Positions 1 through 5,536 of a DNA stretch of 6,826 nt are shown in pieces; positions within the stretch are counted from its first letter, which is position 1; each line of letters starts with the position of its first letter. The DNA comes from an uncultured Brevinema sp. (GTDB taxonomy: Bacteria; Spirochaetota; Brevinematia; Brevinematales; Brevinemataceae), in the NCBI GenBank assembly GCA_947040475.1, contig CAMRBT010000083.1:1-6826 (forward strand), read 5' to 3'. The notes beneath the pieces were generated by a model, which ran no database searches, had not been told where the DNA came from, and was given only the letters and a program-made list of their open reading frames with translations. Position numbers and translations under genes: made by a program.

Positions 1-68
1 TAAATCCTTTTAGAAACAGTAGCCATTTCAAAAGTTTTTTCATTAAATTTTACAGTGGGTATTTGCAT
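1..68 (-). CDS. possible 5' end of a minus-strand gene running off the window (unrecognised)
   Basis: An ATG at 68 opens a frame of 22 complete codons that leaves the window at base 1 and begins MQIPTVKFNEKTFEMATV. A TAA lies two codons upstream in the same frame, so 68 is the earliest possible ATG; a second in-frame ATG is codon 14. There is no convincing Shine-Dalgarno before either. A TATAAT just upstream would start transcription at or inside the first codon, which would need a leaderless message. The peptide vaguely recalls short phage tail-assembly chaperone N-termini, but it is too short to assign. The neighbouring DNA holds a broken gene, so this too may be a remnant. Confidence 0.27.
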   Translation of the reverse strand, partial: MQIPTVKFNEKTFEMATVSKRI

Positions 69-70
69 AT

Positions 71-99
71 ATTATATAAAGTTAGAAATATCATAGTAA
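71..99 (-). promoter_or_regulatory. candidate sigma-70 promoter toward the left edge
   Basis: On the minus strand, TTTACT (99-94; 4 of 6 to TTGACA) is followed after 17 nt by a perfect TATAAT (76-71). The predicted start point would be near 64, on or just inside the possible ATG at 68-66. In such AT-rich DNA a TATAAT match alone is weak evidence; the exact 17-nt spacing helps a little. Confidence 0.22.
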
Positions 100-116
100 A
101 ATATTTCTTAGAAATA
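82..116. promoter_or_regulatory. 15-bp palindrome plus repeated half-site, possible operator
   Basis: Positions 102-116 read TATTTCT-T-AGAAATA, a perfect inverted repeat of two 7-bp arms around one central base. The nine bases TTAGAAATA of its right half (108-116) occur again at 82-90, 26 bp away on the same strand. The elements lie between a candidate minus promoter (71-99) and a candidate plus promoter (145-173), where an operator for divergent units could sit. The stem is too short and AT-rich to be a terminator. Chance occurrence in AT-rich DNA cannot be excluded. Confidence 0.25.
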
Positions 117-144
117 GTAATTGTTTTTAACTATTTTTGATAAT

Positions 145-173
145 TTGACAAAAATTAAGAGATAAATTATACA
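145..173 (+). promoter_or_regulatory. near-consensus sigma-70 promoter overlapping the start of the broken gene
   Basis: TTGACA (145-150, perfect) is separated by exactly 17 nt from TATACA (168-173, 5 of 6). Transcription would begin near 180 and run through the broken frame to the hairpin at 483-518, giving a transcript of about 340 nt. The -10 falls inside the readable part of the remnant frame, so it either arose by chance or became a promoter after the gene decayed. Confidence 0.35.
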
Positions 174-412
174 GATCTACCTGTTTACCCTACTCACGAA
201 TATGGTTGGGTAGTATATCTAACAAATATTCAAAATCAAAAATTCTTTATATCTATTGATGGCTTACATCTAGATAATGGAGCAGAAGATTCAGATGGTG
301 ACTACTAGGCAATTAATAGTGGTATAGAATTTATTTTACCAATGAACAAGGTGTTTTTCACCCTCCTTCTAAAAATATAGATGGTAGCATCTATTTACTG
401 AAAGAAGATTAA
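159..412 (+). pseudogene. broken gene remnant with an amber stop and a frameshift, family unknown
   Basis: Reading from 159 gives a protein-like frame containing LPVYPTHEYGWVVYLTN and FFISIDGLHLDNGAED, then GDY. A TAG at 306-308 interrupts it, probably a former TGG Trp codon. The same frame continues AINSGIEFILP to about 341. Dropping to the next frame at 341, as if one A were lost, gives NEQGVFHPPSKNIDGSIYLLKED and a TAA at 410-412. Together that is about 84 codons of sensible sequence with two lesions. There is no start codon or Shine-Dalgarno, and a TAA at 156-158 closes the frame upstream, so the N-terminus appears lost. I do not recognise the family; the aromatic, Asp/Gly-rich piece could be the C-terminal part of a longer protein. 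It is the only plus-strand coding signal in the window. Confidence 0.6.
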
Positions 413-482
413 TTAAGAGACTCCTTGTATTGCTTTTTGTTTTAAAAGAACTTTTAGGATTTTGTAATATATAAATTTGATT

Positions 483-518
483 AAAAAAAGCCACCATAGA
501 AATATGGTGGCTTTTTTT
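483..518. terminator. strong bidirectional intrinsic terminator of the seven-gene operon
   Basis: A 9-bp stem (490-498 GCCACCATA pairing with 503-511) is closed by a GAAA tetraloop (499-502) and extended by seven A (483-489) facing seven T (512-518), giving a 16-bp perfect inverted repeat. Either strand reads as a stable hairpin followed by a U run, so it can stop transcripts from both sides. It lies 32 nt beyond the tandem TAA TAA stops of the kinase gene and is the only convincing terminator in the window, so it marks the end of the operon. It would also end any plus-strand transcript from the remnant. Confidence 0.93.
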
Positions 519-550
519 ATTTTTTATAATATTTGAGTATTTGGAGCTTA

Positions 551-1528
551 TTACAAAATATCTTTTAGAAGACTATTCATAAAATCTTCTGAGAGATATT
601 CTTTAATTTTTTGATAAATTTCAGGATTGTTAATAATTTTATCTGGTTTATTATATTCTGGCAAGACAGACGCACACCAAGATAATGCTCTAAAATAGAG
701 ATAGGGATTGTAAAGTGCTACTCTTTCTCTAATATTATTAGGGGGTAATTTTGTTTCATAAGTTGTATAAAAAAGCTCTATTTCTTCTGATGTAAGAATG
801 ATATTCCTTCTCCATAAAGTTGTTGTTGGGGCTAAAAACTGAGTAATATCCTGACAAGGATCTGAAATAACAGGCTTTTCCCAATCAATGAGCCATGAGT
901 GATTTTCTCCTATAATAAAATTATGAGAGTTTACTTCGGTATTACAAATAACTTGCCATGGATTGTTTATAAAATAAGATTCTTGATGGAGATTGTTTTC
1001 TAATTTATTTAAAAGTTTTTCTAAAATGTTTTTTGCACTTTGCTCAATAGCAGGACTATCCCAAACATCAGAAAGAAGATGTTTCCCTTCTTTGATTCTA
1101 TCTTGAAAAAGATGTTTTTCCACAATAAAATTTTGATAATCTCCTTTGTCTAAAGATATTAGATGTATGTCTTGAAAAATAGCGGCAGCTTGCTGGAGAT
1201 CTTTTTTATATTCCAAAGGATGTCCTTCTAAATATTCCATAATCAAAACACCATTGGGAAAAATAGACTTAGTATCGTCTACATAATATGTTTTTGGAGT
1301 ACGACCACTACAGTGTATGCGTTTAAGAGCATTATATTCATAAGTGATTTGATTTTTTAGACCCAATTGACTTGCTATATTAATGCGAAAAACATACTTC
1401 TGATGAGGTGTAGTAATTAAATAATTTTGATTATATTCTCCTTGAGCAAGAAATTGAACATCTGCTATAGAAAAATCTAAGTCTTTTTGTGAGATATTTT
1501 TAAGATAGGATATTATATTAGAAATCAT
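551..1528 (-). CDS. APH/choline-kinase-like small-molecule phosphotransferase with altered catalytic loop
   Basis: A 325-aa cytoplasmic protein of the aminoglycoside phosphotransferase/choline kinase fold (COG0510-like; relatives include ThiK and LicA). The N-lobe has a glycine-containing loop near 29-38 (QGEYNQNYLI), a VFRIN strand at 46-50 where the ATP-binding basic residue lies, and an acidic helix residue at Glu64. The hinge is VLIMEYLEG at 94-102. The C-lobe has the Brenner-type loop ICNTEVNSHNF at 194-204 and the metal-binding LIDWE at 213-217. The family's His-Gly-Asp is replaced by Asn196-Thr197-Glu198, while Asn203 and Asp215 are kept at normal spacing, so activity is uncertain but not excluded. 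The start ATG has TAGGAG seven nt upstream, inside the end of the preceding gene, which it overlaps by 11 nt. It is the last gene of the operon. The substrate is unknown; a compound brought in by the importer (thiamine, choline or another alcohol) is an inference. Confidence 0.83.
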   Translation of the reverse strand: MISNIISYLKNISQKDLDFSIADVQFLAQGEYNQNYLITTPHQKYVFRINIASQLGLKNQITYEYNALKRIHCSGRTPKTYYVDDTKSIFPNGVLIMEYLEGHPLEYKKDLQQAAAIFQDIHLISLDKGDYQNFIVEKHLFQDRIKEGKHLLSDVWDSPAIEQSAKNILEKLLNKLENNLHQESYFINNPWQVICNTEVNSHNFIIGENHSWLIDWEKPVISDPCQDITQFLAPTTTLWRRNIILTSEEIELFYTTYETKLPPNNIRERVALYNPYLYFRALSWCASVLPEYNKPDKIINNPEIYQKIKEYLSEDFMNSLLKDIL

Positions 1529-2183
1529 TTTTTTCTCCTAAAAGTCGTTTGATATATGATCCTGTATGAGTACAAGGATTAATACGTTGCGAGAGCGTTT
1601 TTAAATCTTCTGGAATATCAATATCATTATAACTGTCTGTATATGCAATATTATTGATTTTATTCTGTGAGATAGTATTTAATGTTTCTTCCCAAACACT
1701 AGCATGTCCCCAAGTAATATCATTCATAAAAATTTCGGGATAGAGTTGAGCACTTAGAACAAGGTAATATCCACCATCATTAGTCAATCCAAATACAAGA
1801 TCATTATTATTTAAAAGATCAAATCCTTTTTTTATGCTTTTAAGTTGAACTTCTGGAATATCTGTTCCCATTAAGCCTACTTTTTGGTACCCTAGCTTAA
1901 AAATTGTGTCCATTGCATGGCACATACGATCTCCTAAAGTATTACCTTGTTGAGCATATCTGGGAGCATTATGAAAAAAATCGTCTAGTAGAGAAACATC
2001 TCCCTCATCACCATGAAAAAGAAAGAGATCATATTCTGATAAAGAACAAGTGATAGAAATATCCTGTAGAAATGCGTAGTGTAATTCAGCACATTCTTGA
2101 GGGGTGAGAAGAGCTTGTAAACGGGTTTTTGTCTTATTCTTAATAGGAATACGCGTAAAAATAATAAGGGCATTAGTTTGCAT
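1518..2183 (-). CDS. TIGR04282/DUF2064 (CofC-like) nucleotidyltransferase- or glycosyltransferase-fold protein
   Basis: A 221-aa soluble protein that matches the TIGR04282 family from end to end. The landmarks are the N-terminal LIIFTRIPIKNKTKTRL (6-22, with the basic KTR at 19-21), TLGDRM at 82-87, MGTDIPE at 105-111 (the metal/nucleotide Asp), the TNDGGYYL strand at 134-141, WGH at 158-160 and DIDIPEDL at 187-194. The fold is that of NTP transferases such as CofC. Public annotation calls the family an arsenosugar-biosynthesis or rSAM/selenodomain-associated transferase, but its reaction is not firmly known to me. The start at 2183 is supported by AGAGG six nt upstream. The gene overlaps both neighbours by 11 nt, so it is probably translationally coupled to the glycosyltransferase and the kinase. 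No ArsS or ArsM gene is present, so a different or broader role is possible. Confidence 0.88.
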   Translation of the reverse strand: MQTNALIIFTRIPIKNKTKTRLQALLTPQECAELHYAFLQDISITCSLSEYDLFLFHGDEGDVSLLDDFFHNAPRYAQQGNTLGDRMCHAMDTIFKLGYQKVGLMGTDIPEVQLKSIKKGFDLLNNNDLVFGLTNDGGYYLVLSAQLYPEIFMNDITWGHASVWEETLNTISQNKINNIAYTDSYNDIDIPEDLKTLSQRINPCTHTGSYIKRLLGEKNDF

Positions 2184-2865
2184 TTGTACCTCTTTGATAA
2201 AGTTCTAACAATTTATCCGTAGAAACACCACGACGATAAGCAGATTTAATTGATTGCATTAATAAGACTGTTTTCCAAATTCCACCTTTTTCAAATCGAC
2301 GAGCGGAAGTTCCAATTTTTTGTTTGAGTATAATAGGATTGTAGGGTTTTAATAATTTAGAAAATTCATAGTCTTCCATTAGAGATTGAAGGGGAAATTT
2401 GTTTAGATTTTTGAATAAAGAGGAGGAGATAAAAAGACCTTGATCTCCATAAATAGAATAAAAATACTTGGAGCGTATATTAGAGAAAAAAGAGATTGTC
2501 TTCATGCTAAGAGATGTATTATCATGAAAATATAAAGTAAATGCTCCAACTTGATAATTTTGAGCGATTGCCTTTGTAATACAAAGAACACTTTGTGAGT
2601 CAATAATACTATCACTGTGAATAAACCACAGAGTATCTCCAGTAGCTATTTCACTACCTTTATTCATCTGCGTTGCTCGACCTCGGATACTGTTGACAAT
2701 AGTAATAGGGAGGTGTGTCTGTTGAGCAATAAGAGTAAGTGTATTATCTGCACTTCCTCCGTCAACAAAAATAATTTCATAATCACCTTGTAGCTGAGAT
2801 AAGGAAGTAAATAATGCTGGTAAGGATTTTTCTTCATTTAAAACGGGAATAATTATTGAAACCAT
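2173..2865 (-). CDS. TIGR04283-type family 2 glycosyltransferase
   Basis: A 230-aa soluble GT-A glycosyltransferase. It opens directly with VSIIIPVLNEE (2-12), followed by the nucleotide-binding FVDGGSADNT at 33-42, the family-typical RGRATQMNKG at 61-70 and HSDS at 83-86 as the DXD-like metal site. Further on are YGDQGLF at 139-145, LMEDYEFSKLL at 162-172 with the probable acidic base in EDYE, ARRFEKGGIWKT at 188-199, and a C-terminal YRRGVSTDKLLELY. This series is characteristic of TIGR04283, the usual partner of TIGR04282. There are no membrane segments, unlike many GT2 enzymes that act on polyprenyl lipids. The start has GAGGG six nt upstream and follows the ATPase stop by 30 nt with no terminator between them, so it is read as part of the same operon. 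Donor and acceptor are unknown. Confidence 0.9.
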   Translation of the reverse strand: MVSIIIPVLNEEKSLPALFTSLSQLQGDYEIIFVDGGSADNTLTLIAQQTHLPITIVNSIRGRATQMNKGSEIATGDTLWFIHSDSIIDSQSVLCITKAIAQNYQVGAFTLYFHDNTSLSMKTISFFSNIRSKYFYSIYGDQGLFISSSLFKNLNKFPLQSLMEDYEFSKLLKPYNPIILKQKIGTSARRFEKGGIWKTVLLMQSIKSAYRRGVSTDKLLELYQRGTNAN

Positions 2866-2895
2866 TTGCCCTCACTTTTACTGTATTGAAAGTTA

Positions 2896-3927
2896 TTAGA
2901 ATGATTTTAAAGGGATCAGATCTTGCCTATGAAAATAAAGGTATACTTCAGATCCTTTTTGCACATCCTCTTTTAATTTGTGTTGCACTGCTTGAAATTG
3001 TGTGTCACCAATTTCTATAGACATTTCGTAGAATCCATGTCTTAAAATAATATTACGAACAGCCCCTAGTAAATAATCTCTACCATCGTCTAAGGGCACA
3101 GGAGATATCGTTAGATCCTCACCCTTTATTCCTACAGCACACACTTTGGAAGAGACTCCAGGAAGAGATAAAGAAAAATCAGTATGAACAAAGGTATCAT
3201 TTTCTATAGATCCATGGAAAATATTTTTAATTCCCAAAAATTGAGCTACATAGATACTAGCAGGATTATGGTACATTTCTATGGGGGACGCATATTGACA
3301 GAGTGAACCTTGTTTTAACAAAGCAATTTTATCAGATAAGAAAAAAGCTTCATCTCTATCATGAGTTACAAAGACGATAGTGGTTTTATGTTTTTGTTGT
3401 ATTTCTTTGAGGAGTTTTTGTAATTCTATACGAAGATTTTGATCTAAAGAAGAAAAAGGTTCATCCATAAGAAGAACTTTAGGTTTCATTACCAAAGCTC
3501 TTGCAATAGCTACTCTTTGCATTTGTCCACCACTAAGTGTAAAGGGATGTCTTTTTTCGAATCCTTGTAATTTTAAATCTTCTAAAGCTTGTTGAAGACG
3601 TTGTAGTTGAATTTCTTTAGGAACCTTAGTCATTTGAAGTCCGAATAAAATATTATCAGACACATTAAGATGAGGAAGTAGTAAGTGATTTTGGAATACC
3701 ATAGAAATACCTAAGTCTATGGGTTTTTTGTTTCTTGAATTTACCCCATTGATTAAGACGTCTCCCTCATAATCTCCTATGAGATTGAGGATGATCTTTA
3801 ACAAGGTGGATTTTCCACTACCAGACTCGCCTAAAAAGGTAACAAATTCCCCATCTTCAATATGAAGAGATAAATTGTCTATGGTAAATTTATCATAGGA
3901 CTTTTTTATATTATTTAGAGTTATCAT
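2896..3927 (-). CDS. ABC importer ATPase subunit, PotA/FbpC-like with C-terminal TOBE-type domain
   Basis: A 343-aa ATPase that energises uptake through the two permeases encoded just upstream. All motifs are intact: Walker A GESGSGKST (33-41), Q-loop Gln79 in VFQN, signature LSGGQMQR (131-138), Walker B VLLMDEP (151-157), D-loop SSLD (159-162) and switch His189 in VTHDRDEA. After NPASIYVAQFLG (221-232), the tail at about 235-341, with CAVGIKGEDLTI, looks like the TOBE regulatory domain of iron, spermidine, sugar and phosphonate importers. E. coli YnjD is only about 217 aa and lacks this tail, so the ATPase is not a simple YnjD orthologue. The ATG lies 2 nt after the permease stop and uses AGAGG inside the permease's last codons. 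Confidence 0.95.
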   Translation of the reverse strand: MITLNNIKKSYDKFTIDNLSLHIEDGEFVTFLGESGSGKSTLLKIILNLIGDYEGDVLINGVNSRNKKPIDLGISMVFQNHLLLPHLNVSDNILFGLQMTKVPKEIQLQRLQQALEDLKLQGFEKRHPFTLSGGQMQRVAIARALVMKPKVLLMDEPFSSLDQNLRIELQKLLKEIQQKHKTTIVFVTHDRDEAFFLSDKIALLKQGSLCQYASPIEMYHNPASIYVAQFLGIKNIFHGSIENDTFVHTDFSLSLPGVSSKVCAVGIKGEDLTISPVPLDDGRDYLLGAVRNIILRHGFYEMSIEIGDTQFQAVQHKLKEDVQKGSEVYLYFHRQDLIPLKSF

Positions 3928-3929
3928 AT

Positions 3930-4679
3930 TTATATACCTCTTGTCTTTTTTTTACTAAGATGATGAACCAATAACTCTGTCAAAAATACTAGTAATACAT
4001 TCATTACAATAAATAAAATGGCAAATACAGATCCTATACGGAGATTACCACTAGAAAGATAAGGAAACATTAAAATAGGAATGGTGATTATTTCCCCTCC
4101 TCCTATAATAAAAGTATTAAGATATTGTGTAAAAGAGATAGTAAGCACAAGACAACTACCAACTAAAATAGATGGTAATAGCTGTGGTAAGGTAATATAA
4201 TAAAAATTTTGTATATTACTAGCTCCAAAAATCCACCCCATGTGATTGTATTCTTCAGCAAAAGTCTGATAACCCACCATCATTATTAAGATATAATAAG
4301 GTAGGGTATAAATACTATGAATAAGGGTAACTCCTAGTAAGGTTTCTACAAGATTTAATTTTATAAAACCTAGATAAATTCCCATAGAAGTGGCAAAACC
4401 AGGAATAATAAAAGGGAGCATTAATAATGCTATAACAAATTTTTTCCCCTTAAAGGCATGTCTCACCAGAATCCCTGCAGTAGGTGTTCCTATGACAACA
4501 TTAATAATGAGACTCAATACAGCAATAAGCACTGTCATACCCATTGCTTCGTATGTTTTATAATTAGATAAAACCTCTACCCATGCATTGAGATTGTGTC
4601 CGTGCATGAAAAGAGCAATAATAGGTAAGATTAAAAAAGTGATAAATATTATCAAAATAGAGCTACTTAATATTTTCAC
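3930..4679 (-). CDS. ABC importer inner-membrane permease (second subunit)
   Basis: A 249-aa integral membrane protein from the proposed GTG start. It has six hydrophobic segments, near residues 4-24, 47-70, 80-104, 116-138, 173-194 and 217-240. The cytoplasmic coupling loop between segments 4 and 5 fits the EAA pattern (HMGWIFGASN... ending ITLP at 162-165): the Gly and the final LP are kept but EAA itself is HMG. Start choice: an ATG at 4709 would add ten residues, but it has no Shine-Dalgarno and would overlap the upstream gene by 31 nt. The GTG at 4679-4677 has AAAGGG 8 nt upstream and overlaps the upstream TAG as TAGTG, copying the TAATG junction before it. The protein pairs with the permease encoded upstream. 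In E. coli YnjC the two halves are fused. Confidence 0.88.
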   Translation of the reverse strand: MKILSSSILIIFITFLILPIIALFMHGHNLNAWVEVLSNYKTYEAMGMTVLIAVLSLIINVVIGTPTAGILVRHAFKGKKFVIALLMLPFIIPGFATSMGIYLGFIKLNLVETLLGVTLIHSIYTLPYYILIMMVGYQTFAEEYNHMGWIFGASNIQNFYYITLPQLLPSILVGSCLVLTISFTQYLNTFIIGGGEIITIPILMFPYLSSGNLRIGSVFAILFIVMNVLLVFLTELLVHHLSKKKTRGI

Positions 4680-5536
4680 TAATACCACCCTTTGATATTT
4701 TTTTCCCATTTGTGATAGATATAATACATTATACTACCAAATACTATAGAAATTAAAGTTAAAACAATAGTCATCGCCATAAGGTATGGTCTTTCTGTAA
4801 GATCCCCTTGAGTAAAGATATTATAAGTATATACAGAGATCATTTGAGGATTGATTGTTCCCAGAACATAAGGAATCTCAAAAGAAGAAAAGATATAAGA
4901 TACAACAATGAACAAAGAGATCAATAGAGATGGCATACTTAGAGGGAGAATAATACGAGAGAAAAAACTAATCTTGTTCATCTGAAAAAGATGTGCTAAT
5001 TCGTTCCAATGTCCGTGAACTCTCTTTAGTACAGGAAAAGCCATCATAATAAAGAAAGGAACTACTTTCCAAAGATAGGCAAGGATTATTCCTTTTCCCT
5101 CAGAATCATTTATAAAACCACTAAAATTAATATTAATTAAAGGACTTAAGCTTTTTTGAAGAAAACCATTATCCATCAATAACATAAAGATCATATAAGA
5201 AGAAATAATATAAGGAATATAAATAGGCAATCTAAGAGTATGAAATATATTCTGCATCCAAGGATGTTCTATAAAAATAAAGAGAGCAAACAATATAATA
5301 ATAGAAAACATTAAAGCTAGTGTTCCTATAATAGTAGATAATTTTAAAGTGTATATAAGAGCTCTTGAAAATAAGGGATCTGTAAAAATTTTTTGATATT
5401 CTTTTAAGGTAAAAGAAACCTCTCCTATAATAGGATTCAAGCCAAGGCTTTGAGTGATACTATAGTAAAAAGCATATAGAAAAAATATTGTAACAAAGGA
5501 TACTGTTAAAATTAAAACTCCAAACCTTACTCTCAT
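4679..5536 (-). CDS. ABC importer inner-membrane permease (first subunit)
   Basis: A 285-aa membrane protein with about six transmembrane helices, near residues 5-27, 63-90, 101-121, 150-170, 203-222 and 251-275. The coupling loop between helices 4 and 5 reads NELAHLFQMNKISFFSRIILP (178-198) and is recognisable as an EAA loop (Glu179, Ala181, Leu197-Pro198), but the usual Gly is Gln185. It would form the translocation channel with the second permease and dock on the ATPase. Its ATG shares one base with the stop of the substrate-binding protein gene (TAATG) and has no clear Shine-Dalgarno, so translation probably depends on reinitiation by ribosomes finishing the upstream gene. Family-level similarity is to the binding-protein-dependent permeases of the PotB/FbpB/YnjC type. 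Confidence 0.9.
   Translation of the reverse strand: MRVRFGVLILTVSFVTIFFLYAFYYSITQSLGLNPIIGEVSFTLKEYQKIFTDPLFSRALIYTLKLSTIIGTLALMFSIIILFALFIFIEHPWMQNIFHTLRLPIYIPYIISSYMIFMLLMDNGFLQKSLSPLININFSGFINDSEGKGIILAYLWKVVPFFIMMAFPVLKRVHGHWNELAHLFQMNKISFFSRIILPLSMPSLLISLFIVVSYIFSSFEIPYVLGTINPQMISVYTYNIFTQGDLTERPYLMAMTIVLTLISIVFGSIMYYIYHKWEKNIKGWY
4688..4693 (-). promoter_or_regulatory. Shine-Dalgarno that decides the GTG start of the second permease
   Basis: AAAGGG on the minus strand lies 8 nt before the GTG at 4679-4677, within the last codons of the first permease. No comparable purine run precedes the alternative ATG at 4709. This favours the shorter, 249-residue product. Confidence 0.6.

Noticed and set aside
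181..214. Imperfect inverted repeat TACCCTAC / GTTGGGTA
   Set aside because: It has a mismatch, a long loop and no U tract, and it falls inside the remnant coding frame, so chance is the simpler explanation.
306..308. TAG as a recoded amino acid (pyrrolysine or suppression) in the 159-412 frame
   Set aside because: A second lesion, a frameshift, lies only 30 nt further on and the start is missing, so decay explains it better than recoding.
440..460. AAAAG / CTTTT hairpin before the main terminator
   Set aside because: It has a five-base AT-rich stem with a 2-nt loop, too weak and too tight to fold; no function is supported.
1985..2173. 62-codon open frame on the minus strand
   Set aside because: It lies wholly inside the TIGR04282 gene in another frame, its translation is only Leu/Phe-rich low-complexity sequence, and the overlapping gene has full family motifs.
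3855..3880. Inverted repeat TCTTCA / TGAAGA with a 3-nt loop
   Set aside because: It lies within the ATPase gene between conserved motifs, and codon choice explains it.
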